Source of the DNA: Spirogloea muscicola
Lineage: Eukaryota; Streptophyta; Zygnematophyceae; Spirogloeales; Spirogloeaceae
Length of the DNA stretch: 10,532 bases
Assembly: GCA_009602725.1 (NCBI GenBank)
Contig: WELB01000230.1
Coordinates: forward strand, 73,708-84,239
Reading direction: 5' to 3'
Shown: in pieces, positions 1 to 6,525 of the stretch
Layout of the letters: every line of letters begins with the position of its first letter
How positions within the stretch are numbered: the stretch's first letter is position 1
Position numbers and translations under genes: made by a program
Notes under the pieces: model-generated
Databases searched by the model: none
Told to the model about the DNA's origin: nothing
What the model saw: only the letters and a program-made list of their open reading frames with translations

Positions 1-2
1 GG

Positions 3-1993
3 CGCGCCTCCGCCGCGGCCGCCGCCGTGCTGCCGCTGCTGCGACGGGCCGCCGGACGCGGCTCACGGCCGGCGGCCGGGCGAGACTGTCATCGCCTCCT
101 CCTCGAGGTCTCTTGAGGCCATCCGCGCCCTTCACTCGCTCTGTGCTTGAGTCCCTCCAACTAGGCTATGTACACCAATCATGTAGCACCCTCACATCAG
201 GCGCAACCCACGTCGCCTGCGGCATCAGACAGTCTACCTCCACCTTCGCAGTTGCCTCAGTAACTAGAAGTGACGAACTCGGATTTGTCATGCAAGCCAG
301 TCTAGTGCTAGTTGTGGTCGTGGGGTTCTTTGCTTAAAGCTGCTGAGCTTGATCTTGTCTTGGACGGCTTGGACACCTTGACCACCATCTACTGGTCTAC
401 TGATGGTGGTCTACTGAAGTGATGGTCTACAGTTTAGTGGTCTACCATCCAGATTGTCTACATCCATGGTCTAGTTGGTCTTGACCATCTTCAGTATTAG
501 GCGTAACCTACCTTCTGCATCAACGTGGACTACTGTAATCATGCACCCTGCTTCTTTGCGCTGCAGAGGAGACTATGGACTGCCAGATACCTGGCCAGCT
601 TGCCAGATGGGCTGCTGACAGCTGCAGCATCCATCCGGCGTGAGCTCCGGAGGGGCCCGCTTGAGGCCCCTGCATCACCAGCAAAGGAGACATATATTGA
701 GCTGGGGTGATGGGGACGAGGATGCTGGCGATGCAAGGCATTATGAGGAGGAGCGCATTCTAGGGTGATCTTCCAGGCCTTCTACCTGGCCTCTTTCCCC
801 TGTTGATTAAGCTTGGTTGTGGCGAGTTGGCACGAGCAGAATACAGCAGACAAATAGGTCTATGATAAGCAATCCGTAAATAGACTGCACTTTGTGTAAT
901 CCTGCTCGTAAGTTTTTCGGCGCGGCCACGTCATTCTTGAGTCAAGCAGCCACATAGATGTAAGCAGTTGAATGAGCTGCAAGGCACACTTTGAATCTCT
1001 AATGGAGCTTTTGTCTGTTAACTGCACAAGGGCCCGCCAGTTAAATTAGTTTGCTGCCAAATTGCCAGCTTGAGACTACAGAGTCATGGGGCATGGCTGC
1101 TGTGTTGCTGTTGATACATGCTCATTGTGCTGGATCTGCAGATACTCTCCAACTCAACTATTTGACGTTGTATCAGCAGTAGATTTGTATGAGGACTTCG
1201 TCCCTTGGTGTCAACGGTCGAATGTGATCTGGAAGAAGGGTGATGAGATGGATGCTGAGCTGGAGATAGGCTTCAAGCTTTTCAGGGAGAGATATATTTC
1301 TCACGTACGTACAACGAGGCCCAGCCTTGTCAAGGTGAGCAGTTGTGTACCACTTTGTCCCTATGCAAGTGCTCTTACAAGTATGCCTTAACAGTCCGCA
1401 ACCTCCAGTCTGCAAACTGGTTGTGATGACCGTTTCCTTGATCAGTTGTGTCCATCTTAGCAAAGTGGCTAGAGGTCACATAAGCACAAGACCATGGCAA
1501 GAGGAATTTGTCTGGCAGTCCCTTTTATTTGAGGAACTGATCATTTGCACTTAATATTGCTGCAGACAACTGTGTCACAAAGCACACTGTTTGATCATCT
1601 GGACAACATGTGGGAGTTTCGGCCGGGCCCGGCCCCCGGGACCACAAACCTCCACTTTGCAGTGGACTTCCGATTTAGATCTGCTCTGTATCGCAGGGTG
1701 AGCTGTTAAGCAGGCCCAAATTCTGCAACATGACTACAATGCAGCCCTGCTGTTGCTTTTGGTGGGATGTTGACAATCTACATCTGCAGTCAGGTCTTTC
1801 AGATTATCATTGCTGGTATGACCTGACCATAACCTCACACGTATCGACAATATTGTGCATGATGCAGGCAGCCGACTTGTTCTTCGATGAGGTTGTCTCG
1901 CGGCTTGTTGGCTCTTTTGAACGGCGATGCTTGGTGGTTTATGGGCCCGGTGTGGATGTGAGACGCTTGCTCCAATCATGCCCAGCTCGCTAG
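3..1993 (+). CDS. COQ10: COQ10-like coenzyme Q-binding START-domain protein, mitochondrial (5' partial)
   Basis: COQ10 proteins are mitochondrial START/polyketide-cyclase-like proteins that bind ubiquinone and are needed for its synthesis and function in respiration. Proposed exons: 3-107 (Ala/Arg-rich, targeting-peptide-like, e.g. LLRRAAGRGSRPA), about 628-764 (GDGDEDAGD then YEEERILG), 1142-1334, 1566-1697 and 1868-1993, ending in TAG. Exon 3 reads YSPTQLFDVVSAVDLYEDFV, then PWCQRS and DAELEIGFK. Exon 4 has LFDHLDNMWEFRPGP and VDFRFRSALYR. Exon 5 has LFFDEVVSRLVGSFERRC and VYGPGV. These blocks occur in this order in plant COQ10 proteins. Donors GTGATC, GTGAGC and GTGAGC pair with CAG acceptors, and phases agree for exons 2-5 (2, 0, 0). 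The start codon is outside the window. The 5' limit of exon 2 is uncertain because the upstream frame differs (acceptors at 622, 628 or 682 all restore it). Family assignment is firm; exons 1 and 2 are tentative. Confidence 0.9.
393..474 (+). repeat. degenerate ~15-bp tandem repeat, TGGTCTAC core
   Basis: The core TGGTCTAC starts at 393, 407, 423 and 438, with one-mismatch copies at 454 (TTGTCTAC) and 467 (TGGTCTAG), giving a period of 13-16 bp. It lies in the first intron proposed for the COQ10-like gene. It looks like a decayed minisatellite. No function can be read from it. Confidence 0.7.
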
Positions 1994-2063
1994 ACATTTT
2001 ATATTTGTCAGTCGGCCTTGACTTCACGTGAAGCAAGCCCTATTCTTTACCATTCTTTGTGCT

Positions 2064-2068
2064 TGTAA
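2064..2068 (+). other. candidate polyadenylation signal TGTAA
   Basis: TGTAA lies 70 bases after the COQ10-like stop codon. TGTAA is the polyadenylation signal of chlorophyte algae; its use in this genome is an inference, supported only by a second TGTAA at a similar distance after the ATP synthase epsilon stop. A pentamer at this spacing can occur by chance. Confidence 0.25.
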
Positions 2069-2218
2069 CTTGCGGAGCAGTCCGCCTTGATGTTCAAGCA
2101 CTTCTGTACTGCACAAGCTCACTAGGCTCATGTTGAGCTCAAGTTGGCAGGATTTCTTAGTCTTCATGCATAATAGATGACCTGAGAGATGAAAAGTAGC
2201 ATGATGGGGTGAGTGATA

Positions 2219-2271
2219 GGAGATGAGAGAGCGGTATTGAGAAGGGGAGATGAGAGATCGGAGTTGGGAAG
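2219..2271 (+). repeat. 27-bp GA-rich tandem duplication
   Basis: Two units, 2219-2244 and 2246-2271, both begin GGAGATGAGAGA and end with AG after a similar middle. They sit inside a wider GA-rich tract. Probably simple slippage. Confidence 0.65.
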
Positions 2272-2891
2272 CATGGGGAAGGGGTGGTGGTGAGAGGAAG
2301 CAGGGCTGGAGCCTTGTGCAGGACCAGATTCTCAGTCAGAACCCATGGCTTAAATTCTGCTCCTGCTCTTGGCAATCCCAATGTTCTGCATACTCCACCG
2401 ACGTGCAGGCCTAGAGTCCTAACTCCTAAAGCCAAGACCGTAGATCCTACAGTTTTTTCTTCAATCGAGTAAGTAACCCTATCCTTCAGCCAATTATATG
2501 GCCAATGAGGTCGCTCGCTTGTAATAGATGAACACCACTTTATCTTGTGTGAGCTCCTCCATGCGACAGTAAAAAGAGTTGCACCCCTTGCAAAGAAAGA
2601 AGCTACTGGATACAGGGAAAGTGTGTAAATCGTGACAGGTTTTCTTTTCTCTTCTGTGAGGTGCCACAGCTACATGGCTCAGGTTTGCTTAAGACCCAAG
2701 AGAGCCATGAGAGCCACGCCAGAGAAGCATAGCAAATTGTAAATCTACGAGTGTCAGCCTAACGAGTGATACAACGAAAGTGCGGATCTTGTCGGTTGTG
2801 ACGGCCCAGAGGCCGGCTTTAATTTCGTCGATAATGCGAAGCCAAGCCAAGCAATGACCATTTGTTCGCACAGCCGAAGACATCATCTCCC

Positions 2892-3140
2892 CCTTTTCCA
2901 AGTCAGACTACCTGCTTCCGTGGCGGCTCTCCGGCTCCCCAAATTAGCTGGTCAATTTCTGGTTGTGCCCACCCGTGGGTACTAACGTCACACTGTTACC
3001 TTAGCCACCTTAGCATAGGGCTTCTATTCATGTAGCCCCATTGTCTGCACTAGCTTTTGCCTGAACAATGACTTGGCTTGCTTTGTATTGGTTACCTTTT
3101 CATTTCAAGCTCACTGCGCGCCTTCGCACTTTTGGGAGGG
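2892..3140 (+). repeat. interspersed repeat, copy A (direct)
   Basis: Matches 3728-3975 at about 95% by eye (roughly 13 differences in 248 positions), including the stretches TCCGTGGCGGCTCTCCGG, CCACCTTAGCATAGGGCTTC and GCACTAGCTTTTGCCTGAAC. It ends in TTTTGGGAGGGAG, where an inverted partner begins at once. It contains several stops and no protein I recognise, so it is probably a non-autonomous transposable element or a fragment of one. No target-site duplication is obvious. Confidence 0.85.
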
Positions 3141-3330
3141 AGAAGGCGCGCGATGCGCATGAAACTGAAAGGGAGGCCAATTCTAGCCTTACAAATGTCC
3201 TGGTGACTCGGTAATGAGCTGGCTAAGGGGGACACTAAATATCCCTGAGTGAGCACATGCATATCTGACAAGCTATACTGAGGAGCCAAACCACCCCCAC
3301 GGAAGCCATTAGCCTGGGCTAATGCACGAC
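3141..3330 (-). repeat. diverged inverted arm of the repeat
   Basis: Read on the minus strand this is a diverged copy of copy A. GAAGGCGCGCGATGCGCATG mirrors the 3' end of copy A (CGCGCCTTC), GCTGGCTAAGGGGGACAC mirrors the TTAGCCACCTTAGC block, and CCCACGGAAGCC mirrors the GGCTTCCGTGG start. About 45 bases of the middle are missing. Together with copy A it forms a foldback of about 440 bp. It is much more diverged than copies A and B are from each other, so it is an older insertion. Confidence 0.6.
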
Positions 3331-3397
3331 CAGCACGCTGGTGGATCGCAAGTGCCTGAGAGCGCTGCAGCAGAGGGAACACCCCTCTCTCATTCAC
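3230..3397 (-). pseudogene. coding-like fragment, conserved peptide family (inverted copy)
   Basis: The minus-strand frame reads LLQRSQALAIHQRAGRAL, then GFRGGGLAPQYSLSDMHVLT and QGY, and overlaps the inverted repeat arm. The same peptide pattern is on the opposite strand at about 3495-3631. Aligned by codon, most differences fall at third positions (GCT/GCA, GGG/GGT, CGA/CGT, CTA/TTA), the pattern left by protein-level selection. I do not recognise the family. No start codon or splice partners are evident, so it is either a pseudogene, a transposon open-reading-frame remnant, or an exon of an unrecognised gene. Confidence 0.35.
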
Positions 3398-3407
3398 AAC
3401 AATCTAG

Positions 3408-3631
3408 GCTACACACGACGTGCAGATGTGTTCCCGGCTGAGATGTGCTTGCAAGCTGCATATCTGTCTTTCTTGCGACGACGAGTTTCGGCCTATCTGC
3501 AGCGTGCCCAGGCTGATGCCTTGCACCAGAAAGCTGGGCGAGCTCTAGTTGGTGGCAGAAGGGCTTCGTATCCGACATCTAGTATTCAGGCATCGGTTAG
3601 CGACCTTTATGCTTTGACCCGCGGTTACTGA
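3408..3631 (+). CDS. possible terminal exon of unrecognised gene or element ORF
   Basis: An open frame ends at TGA 3629-3631. It reads DVFPAEMCLQAAYLSFLRRR, then YLQRAQADALHQKAGRAL and SDLYALTRGY. The segment is Arg/Ala/Gln-rich, likely helical in the middle, with no signal peptide or membrane span. Its second half matches the minus-strand fragment at 3230-3397 with mainly synonymous differences. Upstream in-frame sequence extends to about 3341, and CTAG (to 3407) or a GTGCAG (to 3425) could serve as splice acceptor. No matching upstream exon was found. It may be a captured host-gene piece inside the repeat cluster. Confidence 0.3.
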
Positions 3632-3727
3632 GCGGGTCATTCTGCTGTACGTCATATAGGTCTTAGATGTGCTTGCCTTTGTACTTGGCCATTTGGCCTT
3701 CGTTTGTTTCAAATACACGAAAGTTTC

Positions 3728-3975
3728 CTTTTCTAAGTCAGACCACCCGCTTCCGTGGCGGCTCTCCGGCTCCCCAAATTAGCTGGTCAATTTCTTGTTG
3801 TGCTCACCCGTGGGTACTAACGTCACACTGTTACCTTAGCCACCTTAGCATAGGGCTTCGATTCATGTAGCCCCATTGTCTGCACTAGCTTTTGCCTGAA
3901 CAATGTATTGGCTTGCTTGTATTGGTTACCCTTTCATTTCATGCTCACCGCGCGCCTTCGCACTTTTGGGAGAGA
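3728..3975 (+). repeat. interspersed repeat, copy B (direct)
   Basis: Second direct copy of 2892-3140, about 95% identical, beginning CCTTTTCTAAGTC and ending GGGAGAGAG. It runs straight into the hairpin at 3970-3992. Unlike copy A it has no inverted arm behind it, so A and B share one unit but differ in what follows. Confidence 0.85.
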
Positions 3976-3992
3976 GGGAACACCCCTCTCTC
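3970..3992. repeat. short perfect hairpin at the end of repeat copy B
   Basis: GAGAGAGGG (3970-3978) pairs with CCCTCTCTC (3984-3992) around the loop AACAC. The same loop with a shorter stem AGAGGG/CCCTCT occurs at 3372-3388, just beyond the inverted arm that follows copy A. The shared hairpin probably marks a boundary of the repeat element. Confidence 0.7.
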
Positions 3993-4187
3993 ATCAAGGC
4001 AGTGCGCGCTAATGGAGAAGAGGGGCTGGCAAAGCCAGCCCAAAAGGAATAATGGACAATGTCCAAAGCCACAGAAAGAGGTGCCGACGTGATCGAACAA
4101 CAACCTCGCCTGAACGTCCCACTTTCGCCTCGTCTTAGCTAGACTGCCGTAGCATCCCAGACCCGAAGGCACCTGGGGCGGGCCCAC

Positions 4188-4229
4188 GCCGCCGCCGCCG
4201 CCGCCGCCGCGGCAACCCGCCGCCGCCGC
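4188..4229 (+). repeat. GCC trinucleotide microsatellite in probable 5' UTR
   Basis: Seven uninterrupted GCC units at 4188-4208, then a further short CCG run to 4229. It lies about 100 bases upstream of the ATP synthase epsilon start codon, inside a GC-rich block that probably covers promoter and 5' UTR. No TATA box is evident between 4050 and 4320. Confidence 0.75.
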
Positions 4230-4320
4230 ATCCGCAGAGGCGGCGCCTCTGCCGTCGGGCGCGTCTGCGCGCCTCTGCGGCCAAGACGAGCCCGGCTCGC
4301 TTCCCGGCTGGGCGTCTACC

Positions 4321-4904
4321 ATGTCGGGCGGGTACTGGCGCGCCGCCGGGATGACCTACCTGTCCTATGCCAACGCCTGCGCAGCTCACTTGCGCGCGTG
4401 CCTCAAGGAGCCTTACAAGACGCAGGTGGCCACACGCGAGGCCGTGCACTACAAGCTCACCAAGTGGTCCGACGGCCAGGCCCAGAAGCCTGGTGAGCTG
4501 CTCTCTAGCGTCAAATGGGTTGTTGGCTGCACTGCGCCCATCCAGCCCATTGTCACCGATGTCAGCTTACTGTCCCGCTGCTGATGTTCTTCTCACACCC
4601 TGTGTCTGCTGCAATGTTCGATCTGCGAGTCGCATACCCGTTCCAGATGCAACACTTCTGAGAGCACTGAAGTCGATAACCTTTGTTGGTAGCTACAGTG
4701 TTGAGTAGAAGACATGCTAGGGCACTGAGCACTGGTGGCTGTGTCTTTGAGCTACTTGGGGCCCTGCACTCCGACATTGTAGTGGAGCCTTGGTCGCCAC
4801 CAGTATTCAGTCGCCCTAGCATGTTTTATCTTCGGCACTATAGCTACCAACAAAGATCATCAACTTCAGTGCTTGGTTACGAGGTTGCGCCTTGCACTGT
4901 CTGA
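4321..4904 (+). CDS. ATP5E: mitochondrial ATP synthase subunit epsilon
   Basis: This small subunit belongs to the central stalk of mitochondrial F1-ATPase, where it stabilises the gamma-delta foot that turns with the c-ring. Exon 1 (4321-4492) encodes 57 residues, with [14 protein letters not shown] near the N-terminus, then CLKEPYKTQ and, at residues 48-57, [10 protein letters not shown]. These are the conserved blocks of plant epsilon subunits, which end with the same W-D-G-QKP pattern that animals lack. The donor at 4493 is GTGAGC in phase 1. The best acceptor is CAACTTCAG ending at 4869; exon 2 (4870-4904) adds [11 protein letters not shown] and TGA, giving 68 residues, close to the usual 70 or so. 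As in the family, there is no cleavable presequence. Exon 1 is firm; exon 2 rests on phase, length and position only. Confidence 0.92.
4663..4873. repeat. intronic inverted repeat (foldback / MITE-like or hairpin RNA)
   Basis: The arm 4663-4738 is about 83% complementary to 4797-4873 over 76 positions, with one single-base bulge and a 58-base loop. Perfectly matched blocks include AGCACTGAAGT, TTTGTTGGTAGCTA and ACATGCTAGGGC with their complements. Most differences are transitions, so several would still pair as G-U in RNA. It fills the second half of the ATP synthase epsilon intron; the right arm contains the splice acceptor (AG 4868-4869) and the first four bases of exon 2. No target-site duplication was seen. 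Confidence 0.85.
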
Positions 4905-4997
4905 ACTGGGACAGAACGCCTGGATCCTGTCGTGCTTAGTTAATGTCAGCGACTACAAGAAGTCCTATGCACCCCAAGCAAAAGTCGTCAAAGATTT

Positions 4998-5002
4998 TGT
5001 AA
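4998..5002 (+). other. candidate polyadenylation signal TGTAA
   Basis: TGTAA lies 93 bases after the ATP synthase epsilon stop codon, in a T-rich context (GATTTTGTAAC). It resembles the placement of TGTAA after the COQ10-like gene. Suggestive only. Confidence 0.25.
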
Positions 5003-5896
5003 CACCCTGCCCTTTGTGGTGCAGTCATTGTTGATTTTGCAGAAAAGGAGGGTGTCCAGCCGCCTCATGGTTGATGCCTTTGGCATGCTCTGCTCCCCTA
5101 CACTCAGGTGTTGATCCTTCAATGTCATTGTTTGGATGCTCGATGGGTTGACATGCAGCCCACCACTCTCAAGCAGCCACAACTTGAACAAGGCCGATTT
5201 ATGAGGTGTTGCGTGAAGGTCACTGCAATTGCGTGCTCCTAGCATCCCGTGGAGTCGTGTCATTGGTGGCTGAGCTCCTTCCAGTCTGGTATGTTGTGTG
5301 GAGTACCACAGCAATCAATCATCATATCTCAACAACCTCTAGGCTAGTGAGTACTTGTTCTTCTGCTATGTCTTGTCACTCATCTAGCTTGCCACCAGTA
5401 ACATGGTTAAGAATGTGCAAGACATGTGATCAATGGGGCAATTTGAGGATCTGAACGATATGAGAATGTGCAAAGAGATGCGTCCAGTGGGGCTCTTTGT
5501 CTTAGAGCAGTAAGGCAGTAGAGTTGCATCGTGCAGGATGAGTTCGACATTAGAAAAGGGGGACAAAACCTTGATCATGTGAAGCCTCATAAGCTGATAG
5601 CATTGCTTGTGGGGGACAATCTAGTCAGTGAAGACAGGCTGACAAGCGTGCTCTTGAAGCATGGCAGTGCCAGATGTTAAGAAGAGTAGGCCCTTGAAGC
5701 TGGGGTGCAGGTGCTCGTGGAAGACTTGCAGCAATTGGAGCAGCGTGCATGATGTGCAGTGGTACCCAGCCTGGCAGGAAGGCATTGTGTCTACTGACGA
5801 GCAGGCTTTTAAGGAAGTGCATACAGGCCAACTCTAGCCGGTTGCTGCCTAAGCAGGTTGTCGCCTAAGAGCAGCTATGAAGAATAGAAGCTCGTC
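5003..5896. other. intergenic region, no gene recognised
   Basis: Several short open frames occur on both strands, none longer than about 110 codons. None has recognisable family motifs, clear splice-site pairs or a convincing start context. No RNA gene is seen. Some of the sequence after about 5780 may be decayed repeat. Confidence 0.5.
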
Positions 5897-6038
5897 TGAA
5901 GGGTGCGATGGCTGTGAGAGGCCAGCAAAATGGCGTGCAATGAGGAGGCGGCCAAGTCAAGCCAACACACTGTTCAGGAAAGAGCTAGTGTTGGGAGTTG
6001 GGCTAAGCGAAGTGAAGCCCTATCTTAAGGGGGCTTAG
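5897..6038 (-). repeat. old inverted copy of the interspersed repeat
   Basis: On the minus strand this resembles copies A and B. On the plus strand CAAGCCAACACACTGTTCAGG corresponds, with changes, to the complement of the block around 3890-3915, GAGCTAGTG to the AGCTAGTGC complement, and GAAGCCCTATCTTAAGGGGG to the complement of the TTAGCATAGGGCTTC block. The clear part is 5953-6038; the start is weak. Confidence 0.55.
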
Positions 6039-6308
6039 GCATCATTGCAGGCTGAGGGGAAATGTTAGTAGCAACGAATGAGCACGTACAGGCTAATATA
6101 GGGAGCTGCAGCACCGCTAGGGAAGGCAGTGGCGGGCTTGTTTTGAGCTCAGCGAAAAGGAAACTACGCATGGAGCAAGGTAAGGCCAGCACGATTCTCA
6201 AGAAGACTGATTGGGGGGTCGGAGTACTCCATCTGATGATCACCCTTCAGCAGAGTGACTATCAACAGGAGACTCTTGAGTGTCTTGAGTGCCGATTGAG
6301 TGCCAAAT

Positions 6309-6329
6309 GAGATGTGAGATGTGAGATGT
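6309..6329 (+). repeat. three tandem GAGATGT units
   Basis: Exact heptamer repeated three times (6309-6315, 6316-6322, 6323-6329). It lies just upstream of the next inverted repeat copy. Simple slippage repeat. Confidence 0.8.
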
Positions 6330-6356
6330 GCCCTTCAGGGTCGCATTCCAGCGGGG

Positions 6357-6446
6357 GAAGGTGCGCGGTGCCCCTGAGTGAAAGGGAGGCCAGATGTAAC
6401 CAAGACACCGTTCAGGCAAAAGCGAGTGCACAAGTCGGGGCTACGC
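6357..6446 (-). repeat. second old inverted copy of the interspersed repeat
   Basis: On the plus strand GAAGGTGCGCGGTG, GTGAAAGGGAGGCC, GTTCAGGCAAAAGCGAGTGC and GGGGCTAC appear in the same order as in the complement of copies A and B. It ends before the coding-like block that begins near 6460, so the first codons of that long open frame are repeat-derived. Confidence 0.65.
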
Positions 6447-6525
6447 AAGAAGAATTCCTATCATCGTGAGAGATTGAGACTGTGCCCCTGCGGCCAGTCG
6501 CTGAGGGCCCGGCTGGCTTTCACAG

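Larger units (their letters stand above)
1994..2891. other. intergenic region after COQ10-like gene
   Basis: No recognisable gene. It holds the likely 3' UTR of the COQ10-like gene, a GA-rich stretch (about 2175-2300), and an exon-like open stretch at about 2310-2469 on the plus strand followed by a perfect GTAAGT donor at 2470. That stretch translates without similarity to anything I recognise (e.g. NVLHTPPTCRPRVLTPKAK). Positions 2480-2890 show nothing clear. Confidence 0.5.

Noticed and set aside
113-337. 74-codon plus-strand open frame ending in a hydrophobic tail
   Set aside because: Lies in the proposed first intron of the COQ10-like gene, with no supporting motif or start context.
3945-4449. 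Minus-strand open frames of 125 and 104 codons
   Set aside because: Both are antisense to the GCC-rich 5' region of ATP synthase epsilon and give Gly/Arg low-complexity peptides.
4367-4708. 113-codon plus-strand open frame
   Set aside because: A shifted frame over ATP synthase epsilon exon 1 and its intron.
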